Of a DNA stretch of 64,000 nt, positions 22,109 through 33,500 are shown in pieces (position 1 is the first letter of the stretch; each line of letters opens with the position of its first letter). Source of the stretch: Ophiura sarsii (lineage: Eukaryota; Echinodermata; Ophiuroidea; Amphilepidida; Ophiuridae); the NCBI GenBank assembly GCA_035610835.1, contig CM069458.1, forward strand, positions 33,815,449 to 33,879,448, given 5' to 3'. The translations under genes and the position numbers were made by a program. The notes under the pieces are model-generated. The model worked only from the letters and a program-made list of their open reading frames with translations. It ran no database searches and was not told where the DNA came from.

Positions 22109-23492
22109 AAAATGGTATGAATAAAAATTGCAATTTTCAAAACAAAATTTAACAAAATTAACAAAATTATTCAGAAATCACTAAATTTATTGTTCCCTTG
22201 AAGCAACAGATTTTTTCAGGAGTAAGGGCGACCTCAAGCGGTGAGATAAAGTTATTCACAAGTTCGTCCGGCGGTGTTTTTGACGGGTTTTTTGAACGGT
22301 AAATTTGTACACAAACAATTCAAGGAAGGAGTTATTATATTAACTATGATAACTCCTTGGTTTATTGTAGATATTTGTATGATTTAATATTTATTGCTAT
22401 CAGCTCATTTGTTTATTTCGTAAGTTGATCGTTAAGTTTTATAAATTTTATATCAATAAATAAATAAAAGGTTTCCGAATTCAACAATCTTATTAATATT
22501 ATTATAATAATATTAAAAATATTAAAAGTATGAAAAGCTTATGATATTATTCATTGAAAATCGTGAAAGTGAATGATATTTGGCAATCCTACACTGTATT
22601 TTAGGAGGATAAATTATTTGATAGAGTAAACCGTATACTTCATTTCATCATGGGCTATTCTGTTTCTGTTTCGGTTAAAGGTAGATGACCCGATCACATT
22701 TTCATAACACAGATTTTTCTCAAACATGGAGATTTTCATATCATATGAAAGATCATATTTTTCTGATAAATTGACCCACGCCGCGTTGTGACTGTTTTGG
22801 AACACAGGACACGCTCAACCTTTGTAATGATCGCGAGCGCTCGGATCATGACGCTGTGATTGACAATTTTTTTGTTTCAAATTGTTATAGCCTTTGTATT
22901 ATTAAAGAACTGTTATTGGATTTATAATTAAACGAACACATTGAAACAGCGTTTGCGTACATTGCGTGAAGCACACACATCCATAAGCGTGACAATTTCA
23001 GGCGCGATCATATTTGGTTCTGTGGTGTATGTTCAATTTCTAATCATAAAACTACTTAGGCCTACTTACTTACTTGGATACTTGGTCGATTAGTCCTTTA
23101 CTCCAATGAGAAGGACTCTCAGATTGCTCTTGAAAGATACCACACTTGGCGCAGAAATAACTGATTCAAGTAGATTGTTAGAGCAGAATTGGCCAGCAAG
23201 TTTGGTCCTAGTAAAGTATGCCTGACAAACAGTTTCTTAGAATGACCCCTAACAGTGACGTAGCGAGTACACCGAAAATTACCCCCCACCCCCACAAAAA
23301 AATGAAAATGAAAATCACGGCGAGTATTTTTATGTATTTTTCTTTTTTTTAACGAACGCGGCGAGATTTATTTTAAACGACCATGGAGCGATTGCCTTAT
23401 CCTGCCCGCCGGCATTGTATGGCGTACGCTTCAATATCTGCCAGTTTGACATGACCCGTCGCGCTTGTGTTTTTGCCATTCCAAGTAACTGA
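22109..23492. other. Intergenic, nothing recognised
   Basis: It has a short hairpin (AAGGAGTTAT / ATAACTCCTT, about 22325-22357) and AT-rich sequence. No supported gene. Confidence 0.5.
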
Positions 23493-23658
23493 CAAGCCTC
23501 GATTTAAGGACATGTGAACCGGGAGCTACTTTGTAACTTTTCTGACAAAAGTAGCTCCCGCTCATATACTTTGCTATGCAAAATTTGAAAACACCGGGAC
23601 CTAAAACTTGGCAACCGGGGGGCAAAAAACTCCCAGCTCCCACTTAAATCGAGGCTTG
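23493..23658. mobile_element. hAT-like MITE with 8-bp target duplication
   Basis: The terminal inverted repeats CAAGCCTCGATTTAAG / CTTAAATCGAGGCTTG enclose 166 bp. The flanks carry a perfect 8-bp direct repeat, GTAACTGA (23485-23492 and 23659-23666). An 8-bp duplication is typical of the hAT superfamily. Confidence 0.88.
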
Positions 23659-23666
23659 GTAACTGA

Positions 23667-24040
23667 AATCATTTTTCGTGCTTGGCTGAATATTTAGCTG
23701 TATGGTGCGGCGCTCGCGGTCTGCCCTTTGGTCATGCCCCGCTAGTCCCAGCATGAGGATATGACATGACCCACAACTTGTACATCCGTGTTATGTCCAT
23801 TGCAAGGTACCAGAAATTATTTAGCGTGCTTGGCTGAATCCGGGGACTGAACGCTGGAACATTTTGCCGTATAGCGCGACAGTCGGCCATCCGGTCATGC
23901 CCCGATAGTCAGAGCAACGAGGTGGATGACCCTTGCTACTCATCACGCATGTTAATTCTTGGCTACAACACCAAAACATTTAGTGTTTTGGCGGCGCGCA
24001 GTCTGTAGTCTTGCCCCGTTAATACCCGTCTGAATGACGA
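23667..24040 (+). repeat. Degenerate ~160-bp repeats
   Basis: Three related blocks contain 'GT(C/A)TG...GTCATGCCCCG(C/A)TAGTC' following a GCGCGGCGC-like stretch, at about 23700, 23860 and 23975. They also share CGTGCTTGGCTGAAT. Non-coding; nature unknown. Confidence 0.5.
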
Positions 24041-24183
24041 CTGAGATACAGCTGTAGAATATCATAATTGTTAATATATTGAACAATAAGCTATCAAGTC
24101 AGTTTGCAGTAAAGTGTGATTTTGTTTGCTTTACTATTCACTCCAATAGCAATCTTTCGCGCCAGTATCATATATACATATAT

Positions 24184-24276
24184 AAAAAAGTATTAGACCT
24201 TCTGGAATAGAATTAGATTTATTTTCCAATGGCTTCTATAATGACTTTTATTCCAGAAGGTCTAATACTTTTTTTC
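24184..24276. repeat. Small hairpin element
   Basis: AAAAAAGTATTAGACCTTCT and its complement form arms of about 25 bp around a ~40-bp loop. Likely a tiny MITE or foldback. Confidence 0.8.
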
Positions 24277-24725
24277 TTCTAGTACCCCTTCACCTGTGAA
24301 TAGAGGATATCTTGTTCCTGCTAGCACCCATTGCACCACAAAGTACTACTATACTTTCATCATGAGAAGACTGCGCTAAACATAGATAGATATTGATCAC
24401 TCATGCAGATGCCTGCAACTTTATATATGATTGAATGGTATTTTCTCTACACAGGTATTTTCATGTATCTGATTGATGCATCCAAGATCATATAGTAGGC
24501 CTACCCACTTTTAATAAAGTCCTATTTTTGTTTGTTTGCTTTCACTAGTTGATGAATAAATGTAAGCTATATCATTCATAGCAAGTGTACCCCACTCTGC
24601 AGACATGCAGAGCTTAGATGTCAATAGGAAGGAGTCGGGAAAGATATGGCATCGTAAACCCTCGCCATCTTCTGATAATGGGTAAGTAGCGAGTATACAT
24701 GTTTTTGACAAGTAGACTGGAATAA

Positions 24726-25171
24726 TTTGTGATGCGATCTGTGAAAACCCGCCACATGGTGGCATTTTTCATATTGGAGATATTTATATAATAAAAGAGC
24801 TAAAACTGCTGATTACAGAACTGTTTCGATCATTTTTCTACGATCACTACAAAAAAAGTTATGAGTGAATGATGATTGCGATGTCATCAAAAACTACAAA
24901 ACAAGAAATCATCAAAACAGGCCAAAAAAGATACATATTTCAATATAATAACATTATAAGGTTAATAATAAAAGTGACTTAAGTAAGTTTTTGAAGGTGA
25001 AATTACATGAAAGATGATGACACAAGTAATTGGAAACTAATTTTCTTTAAAAAAAATCTAAAAAAAAAGAAAAAAGTTTTTTTCTTTTTTTCTTTTTTTT
25101 CTTTTACCCATTAATCCCTAGTTCACATTTTGTGACATCCGACGGGTTTTCACAGATCGCATCACATTTGG
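24726..25171. repeat. Inverted repeat, ~27-bp arms 390 bp apart
   Basis: TGTGATGCGATCTGTGAAAA (24729) recurs as its complement near 25148-25168. The enclosed sequence is AT-rich with a run of Lys-like oligo(A)/oligo(T). Confidence 0.65.
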
Positions 25172-25946
25172 TCTCAAGACCGAAGGTACAGCATGATCTG
25201 ATTCTGAAGTGTATGACCACCCAATCCTAAAAGCTGCATGTAGCAAGTTCTATATAATCAAAACAAATAATTGCCGCTCAGATCGTCGTGATCCAAGCGC
25301 TCGCGTTCATCCAAAGGTTTAACACAGTCTTGCAATGCACTGCATTATTCCAAAACTACAGGCGCACGATGCTGTCACACAGATGTTTCATAGTACGCGA
25401 GGGAATGATTTGAAATGATTGACAATTATTTGTTTTGATTATAGTACCTAGTTCAATTTGCTGACATGCAGAACCTAGGGTCCGTAATGTACAATCAAGT
25501 TTATCAAGCAAGATGAAATTTAGACGGTCTCAATTTGTGGTTAGTCATTTTCATTCTCTCCGGTACATGTATTCAAAGCAAAAGCAAAATGTTGAACTAC
25601 TTTTATTATATTTCAAGTCATAAGTTTGAAATGAAAAGTTTGCGAGAATCTATGTACATGATATAGGTTCTCGCAATTTGTTCGGGAGAATCATTGTAAC
25701 AGTAGATTCTAACATAGCGCCACTGCCAGTTATTAAAGCAATAGTAATGTGATCTTTGTCAATATTTTACACATATTTTTCTCACTCTTTATAATGAAGT
25801 TTGACTTTTCAGGAAATACTTTTCTGGACTCATAAATTGATCTTGACTGTATTTTCTGTGAAAAAACATCATAGAACATTACTCAATCATAATGGAAATA
25901 TGCTTCTAATTTTAAGGGATTTTTCAACATATTTGTTCAACATATA

Positions 25947-26593
25947 TGTGTGGTGGTATGGGAAAACCCGTCGGAAGTCGCTAGTGTTAATATTGAGATA
26001 TCTGGGTCATACCAAAATATTCCTAACAAATGAGTTTCAAGTCAATTTTCCAACTTTGGTCCCAAGATAGAGATTATACCTTGAACTTTAGTCTCCAGGA
26101 GTTTTTTATGCAAAATGTCAGATGTTAAGTTTATTTTAGTACTTTTCTGAACCTTGTTTATCAATTTTTATGTGCAAAATGCAATGTTTACGTAAAATTA
26201 CATTGTTACCATGGTAACCACTTGTGAATTCCGACAATGCATTGTAAAGATTTGAAAGTGAAGAACTTACAATTGTTAATAATATCGCAAAAAACTAGGT
26301 TCATATCAAAAGTCCTTTTCATATGACAAGCTATTCTGTGTGATATAACAATGTAGTTGTATTATTATTATAGCATTTAAAAGGTTTTGTGTACACCTTT
26401 GAATTGCCAGTTTCAATTTTAGTGTTGCGTTTAAACTTGCCGACTTTAAAATACTATAACTGTAGTTCTAGATGGAATTTCTGAAAAAATTAAACAGTCC
26501 TATACACAGAAGGGTATGAAGCTCTCTGCCAAAGAAAAAAAACCAAGTTGCTAGAAAATGACCATGTGAAGGGTTTTCCCATGCCACCACACA
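25947..26593. mobile_element. MITE with ~10-bp target duplication
   Basis: The ends TGTGTGGTGG(T/C)ATGGGAAAA are inverted copies. The flanks share the direct repeat TTCAACATAT (25936-25945 and 26594-26603). A duplication of 9-10 bp is seen in Mutator-like elements, but the short ends leave the assignment open. The 647-bp body has no gene. Confidence 0.75.
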
Positions 26594-26913
26594 TTCAACA
26601 TATTGTTTTGATTTTCATGAGGCATTCCATACTATTCTTTTGACTTGTGTACAGTTGCGATCCTAACCGGAAACACTGTAAACAAGGTTAAGATGTCAAA
26701 CCATGGAATTCTATTTACAAATGAAAAAACACTCAGAAAAGTTGTGGAGCTTTATAATTACTTCCGATTTTGAAGTAATTACAAATCGTATCACTCAGAA
26801 CATATTCACGATTTGACCAGAAATGCAAACCTGCAAGAACATATACCTTGAAAGTAAAAATCAAGGATAGAGGGCGTCACTTGGAAACGATAATATCATA
26901 TAATATGACCTTT

Positions 26914-27251
26914 TAACCCTAACAGTTTTGTGTATCAGATAGTCAAAGACCCAAACAGCATGAAACCCCATTTGTAAAATGTCAGTAGAGCTCTGGACAT
27001 CATGATGTTTCATAGGGTTCAGGAGTTTACAGTAACCTTGTACTGCATGGCTTAACTCCTATCAGGCATTATATAATTTACCACAATTACAATCTTTCAC
27101 CCGGGAGTTCAGATTTCAAATGGAGTCACCCATGCAGGTAACCCCATTTAGAACAGTTAGCATTGACCAGTATTGTTGATGTCTGTACACCACAAAACGC
27201 CAAGTATGGCAGAAATGGGATCTCATGGGTCTGGGGCTGTTATAGGGTTAA
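26914..27251. mobile_element. AACCCTAAC-ended dispersed element, diverged copy
   Basis: It starts TTAACCCTAAC and ends GGGGCTGTTATAGGGTTAA. The end AAATGGGATCTCATGGG..GGGGCTGT matches the right end of the copies at 62075 and 62417. The tRNA-like part is not evident here. Confidence 0.6.
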
Positions 27252-27421
27252 AGTAATTAAAATAAATAAAATAATGGGGGAAATATCATGAAACCCTATA
27301 TAGGCAATCCAATTGAATATCAAGTGATCACAAAGAACAAGTTTGTGTGATTCCAGCATCCATTTGTGTCCGATAACTCATTCAATTAATTCATAAATTT
27401 GAGTGCTGTTTTTCACCACAG

Positions 27422-27577
27422 CTTGATGGTGCAAATCAGTAGTGATGTTTCCGGCGCTTTTGCACCCAAAGGAAGACGAGTGCGCTTTCTTCACGTGGCT
27501 TTTGATTCATCAGGTGATAGGTTTGTGGCAGGTGATCACCATGGTAACATATATGTCTTTGATGTTAGCAGAAATAG
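27422..27577 (+). CDS. TBC1D31: TBC1D31 exon (first seen), WD40 start
   Basis: Encodes VRFLHVAFDSSGDRFVAGDH then GNIYVFDV, the first WD blade, close to the vertebrate protein. It begins with the last base of a codon, so a coding exon must lie upstream. It ends in phase 2 (AG|GTGACT). Confidence 0.92.
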
Positions 27578-30500
27578 GTGACTATAATATTTTCTCAAAA
27601 TATTTTTTGACAATTTGTGACATATTACTTTGTAAGGGATATGTTGGAAGGAAGATGCCAAACTGAAGCTAATTGATATCAATTGAAAATGTCTATTATA
27701 AGCTTTTTAAATCACTCACTGTATTAACCCTAACACTGAGTACTACAAATTACTACGATGCGGTGTGCTTGTGTCACCCGGATCGGCAGTTTTTCGATGA
27801 AATAATGGCCCCAGGGTATCCGTATATACATGGCGGAATATACTCCGCCATGTATGGTTTCCCCCGTGGCCTGTCGGTAGATCGCCTGCTTCTGAACCCA
27901 GAGGTCCGGAGTTTGAGCCCCTGGGCGTGGGGGCACTTTTCCCCCTCGCTATTTGGCCGCAAAAAAAATTCTTTGGAAAAGGTGCCTCGGGGTTAGGGTT
28001 ATGGAGCGATTATTTTCACTATTTTTCTAATTTTAGTCTCATTATTAGATGATCAGATTCTAGATTTCCAAGTTAAGAAATAAATTAAAATCATATATCT
28101 CTTTTCCTTATTGAAAAACTACCATTTTCTCACTTTCTTGAACAAGCATGATTGAATGCAAGTAGCACACTGACCCCACCTTTAATGATGTTATGATAAA
28201 TTGTTCATGATAATGATATTAACGTATTTTTTGCTTCCTCGATGTTATGACAAGTATTTGAATATTTTGTTCAAACGATCATTTGATTTTAAACCTGTAG
28301 ATTCCAGTTAGTTCAGAAAGCTGGAATGCCAAGTACATCTCTGGCGTTTGCGCTCAGAAGGAAATCAGAATTTCTGGTTGCCCTGTCAGATTACTCTCTC
28401 AAGTGCTACGATACAGGTAAGTTACTGAATTGTGCCCTCAAGTTGGGTTACCCTGTCAGATTACTCTCTCAAGTGCTACGATACAGGTAAGTTACTGAAT
28501 TGTGCCCTCAAGTTGGGTTGCCCTGTCAGATTACTCTCTCAATTGCTACGATACAGGTAAGTTACTGAATTGTGCCCTCAAGTTGGGTTGCCCTGTCAGA
28601 TTACTCTCTCAATTGCTACGATACAGGTAAGTTACTGAATTGTGCCCTCAAGTTGGGTTGCCCTGTCAGATTACTCTCTCAATTGCTACGATACAGGTAA
28701 GTTACTGAATTGTGCCCTCAAGTTGGGTTGCCCTGTCAGATTACTCTCTCAATTGCTACGATACAGGTAAGTTACTGAATTGTGCCCTCAAGTTGGGTTG
28801 CCCTGTCAGATTACTCTCTCAAGTGCTACGATACAGGTAAGTTACTGAATTGTGCCCTCAAGTTGGGTTACCCTGTCAGATTACTCTCTCAATTGCTACG
28901 ATACAGGTAAGTTACTGAATTGTGCCCTCAAGTTGGGTTGCCCTGTCAGATTACTCTCTCAAGTGCTACGATACAGGTAAGTTACTGAATTGTGCCCTCA
29001 AGTTGGGTTGCCCTGTCAGATTACTCTCTCAATTGCTACGATACAGGTAAGTTACTGAATTGTGCCCTCAAGTTGGGTTGCCCTGTCAGATTACTCTCTC
29101 AAGTGCTACGATACAGGTAAGTTACTGAATTGTGCCCTCAAGTTGGGTTACCCTGTCAGATTACTCTCTCAATTGCTACGATACAGGTAAGTTACTGAAT
29201 TGTGCCCTCAAGTTGGGTTACCCTGTCAGATTACTCTCTCAAGTGCTACGATACAGGTAAGTTACTGAATTGTGCCCTCAAGTTGGGTTACCCTGTCAGA
29301 TTACTCTCTCAAGTGCTACGATACAGGTAAGTTACTGAATTGTGCCCTCAAGTTGGGTTACCCTGTCAGATTACTCTCTCAAGTGCTACGATACAGGTAA
29401 GTTACTGAATTGTGCCCTCAAGTTGGGTTGCCCTGTCAGATTACTCTCTCAAGTGCTACGATACAGGTAAGTTACTGAATTGTGCCCTCAAGTTGGGTTG
29501 CCCTGTCAGATTACTCTCTCAATTGCTACGATACAGGTAAGTTACTGAATTGTGCCCTCAAGTTGGGTTGCCCTGTCAGATTACTCTCTCAATTGCTACG
29601 ATACAGGTAAGTTACTGAATTGTGCCCTCAAGTTGGGTTACCCTGTCAGATTACTCTCTCAAGTGCTACGATACAGGTAAGTTACTGAATTGTGCCCTCA
29701 AGTTGGGTTGCCCTGTCAGATTACTCTCTCAAGTGCTACGATACAGGTAAGTTACTGAATTGTGCCCTCAAGTTGGGTTGCCCTGTCAGATTACTCTCTC
29801 AATTGCTACGATACAGGTAAGTTACTGAATTGTGCCCTCAAGTTGGGTTGCCCTGTCAGATTACTCTCTCAAGTGCTACGATACAGGTAAGTTACTGAAT
29901 TGTGCCCTCAAGTTGGGTTGCCCTGTCAGATTACTCTCTCAAGTGCTACGATACAGGTAAGTTGCTGAATTGCGCCCTCAAGTTGGGTTGCCCTGTCAGA
30001 TTACTCTCTCAAGTGCTACGATACAGGTAAGTTACTGAATTGTGCCCTCAAGTTGTATGGTGCGCTACAGTTGGGATGAGTCATGTTGATTCAGCACTTT
30101 TATATTAATCCAGATAAAATTTAAATTTTGGTTATTTAATTTGGGTAACACTCTCAAATCTTTTTTTAGAATGACAAATGAAAACAGAATTGGTGTGATT
30201 CATGCTGCTATATTTTATGTATATGTGATGCAGCACATCAAAAGGGGGGACTTTGCAACTAATTATTTTTTAAGATATAGATGAAAACGGACAGAAAAAA
30301 TAAATAATAATAATTATAAGAATTAAGGAGTCATTTCACCCGTAAAATTTGAATGCCTTGATAAATTTTGTGTCATTTCAAAGCTTAGAAAATGCTCTGA
30401 GGGCACACATAATAAACTCAAATTGAATTCACCTGCAAAGGCCCCCCCCCCCCCCCCCAGGTCCCCCTTTTGATGTGCTGAATCACATAATATATGCTAC

Positions 30501-33500
30501 TTTAAAGTATTTATCTTATCAAGTCTATCGGTTTGACAAGCAGAAGAAAGAAATATTTCAATTTCAGTAACACATCCATAGATGCTATACTACCCAGCAA
30601 GTTGAAGTGACCTCAATGTGGACAATTTAGACTTTGATTATTGTTTTGCTCAAGTTGCCAACATTACCGTTTTGCTTTTACAATAGATACTAAAGAGTTG
30701 GTGTCATGGATGAAGGGGCACGGTAGCGCTATTCACTCCATCTCGCTTCACGCATCCGGCCGTTACGCCCTCACCACATCTTCGGATACATCATTGCTGT
30801 GGGATCTGGATACGTTTACGAGAAAGCGCAAGCTTAACGTCAAGGAGGATGTCGGTATTGCAAACGTGAGTAGTATCTGCAATTGTCAGCAAGGGTTGAC
30901 CCTTAGGCCAAAAATAATAAATTGTAATGTTGTTCTCGACCGCCTGCTCGTCAGAATTAGGGCCGCCCCAATTTTTTTTTTTTTCCCAATTTTTTTTTTT
31001 TCTGGGTTTTTTTTCAGATTTTTTTTAAAAACAGTTTAAATGGCATTGAATATTAAATTAAGTGTTTGAAAAAATCTGCCCGCCCACCCCTCCTCTCTGG
31101 AAGCTGTGGAGGACAACATTACTTTTTGTTGTTGGCCTTATCGGCCTACAATCAAAGATAGAGCAAATTATGTTTTTCGTAACATTTTGAAAGTGACATA
31201 ACATTCAAAGAAGGTTACAGAACAGGAATAAACTTGCTCCAGAAGTCATCCCTGACACATATCACAACAAAATCCAAAACTGCCTTTTTTGTCTCCGCCC
31301 ACTACTCCAACTAATTCAAGGTCAATGTGGCTCACAGTTAGGGGTCGTCCAATATTTTCACATACACACAGAGCGTACATAACTCCCCCCCCCCTCCCCC
31401 GAGTTACGTACGCAATAAATGGCGAAAAATGTCATGACTTGATAAAAAATGCCCGCCTCTCAAGATCGCCATTTAAGTTACGTACGCTTAGGGTATGTTT
31501 TTACCCCCTTTCCCTTTGTTACATACGCTTTGTACGTATCTGTAAATGGCAAAAAATTATGGATGACCCCTAAACAGAAATTAATTTCGAATCTATCTGA
31601 GATTAGTTATTCATCACATTGTACTGTTTATAACATGGCTAATACAAAATAACTTTTTAGCTGGTTTTGTGAGTGTAACATATCACAACAAAAGATAATT
31701 TATGCACATTTTGTTCTTCTTTTTGTTTTAAGGTTTTCTTTCTGCCGCTTAGCAACACCATAATGACATGTTTCCGTGACGATTCCATCTTTGCCTGGGA
31801 GTCAGACACCCTCCAGTGCAAGTATCAGCTACCAATTCCACCTGGAGAGCGCCCTCGTTACAAAGCGTTTGCTACACCCCGAGACGGAAGATTGCTGGTT
31901 GCAGGGGGAAAGGTAAAGTTATGGTTATAACACTTTATACATAGACAAGTTTAAATCGTCACCATCTTTTTCATTAAATTAATTCTTTTGCACATTTTTA
32001 ACAATTGACCATTAATTTAAAGTTATTTGCAAAAGATTTTTCAACCAATCTGCTGATGCGGCTTCCTAAATTTCCCTCGTTTTACCAGGACCTCGTTAAA
32101 AGTGGTGACGATGCAAAGTGTGGTGCACAAGGCTTAAAATAACAAGGAGCCAACAGTAAAGTTACCTTTTCTAAACCTTAAAAGCGGCTATACTTTTGCT
32201 ACACATAATCATGATAGAATATATATTTCTCAGGTTTTGTTCCTTAATAGCCCCTGATTGTTAAGAAAATAAGAAATAAGATTAGTAAACTTCTAAACCC
32301 ACATTTCAACACCTGATAGTGCACTCCATCAAGTATAGGTAATAGACAGCTTTAATCATTCATTATCATTGTTTCATATCCCTCCCATATAGTCTCGTTT
32401 TCTTCACATCTGGGCCCTGGATACTAGGACTTTGTTGAGAGTGGTGGAGATGCCCAGTAAAGTACGCGCCGTCAAGCAGTTGGAGTTCCTGCCGGAAAGC
32501 TTCGATGGAGGATCCAGTAAGGTGGGTGTAGATTCAGGAATTAAACCAACAAAATTAAAAACTTTGTCTCAGCACCTTTTGGCTAAAAAGCTATGTGCTG
32601 TGCTTTTGTTTGTTGTTGCAAAAATGAGTTATGTTTTATGCAATTTTTTATTTTTTACATAAGAATATTAGCTATGTCCTATGTGATTTTTTCAAATATT
32701 AAACTTGCGTTGTGGTGATTTAAGAAAAACAAATATGTTTCGAGTATCGCCGAAACAAACTAGTTAAAAAAGAAATTTTAAAACAGCAAATTGCTGTCGT
32801 GTAGTGCTACGCACTAAATCTCATTTTAGAAGCAAGCAGCGCGGACTGCTGAGACAAAGTATTAATTTTGTTGGCCTTATCAAAAGCACCAACCAAACAA
32901 ACCGTACAGATAACTGAACAACAAGGGGGACTGATAGTGGTTTTGATTAGAATCCAGAGTTTTTAACTATAGTTTGATCAGCTCCAAATTGCTGAACTTC
33001 CTTACAACAACGAAGTCTTACTGAAGAGCTTGGGTGAGCATGAATGCAACTGCAGGCGCACTACAGGGTGTCTCAAAAAAAATTACAACGCACCATTAGG
33101 CGATCATAATTTCCTAATTGAGTATCTGAATTTTACAATTCAAACGGTAAAATGAGGCCAAATTAGTTTTCTACAATTGGAAGAAAACAGCGTTTAATTT
33201 TGTTAAGTAATTATGGAGATATCTGTGATAACGTAAGAGTAGTCACGGAACACTTCCATCCAAGTTTGCATGTTTTGACAGATTTTCACTTGCGCGGCTG
33301 GTTACTTACTCATTAATGTTCAATTAGCCAGCACTGTTTAATACTATGATAAAAAGTTCAATTTGTGATCTAAGAATACTGAATAATCGATCATAACACT
33401 CATAACACCCAGAAAACCAAAAACAATACAACTCATTGTAAGAAGAGAGATATGACCATACTCTTTTAATGTAAAACAAAACATTTATTTTGTTTTCAAT

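Noticed and set aside
27990..28002. Interstitial telomere sequence (TTAGGG)
   Set aside because: Only one or two hexamers, always at the ends of the same SINE family.
28376..30055. CRISPR-like regular array
   Set aside because: The whole 70-bp unit is repeated with no variable spacers, and it is made of a TBC1D31 exon end plus donor; it is a minisatellite in a eukaryotic intron.
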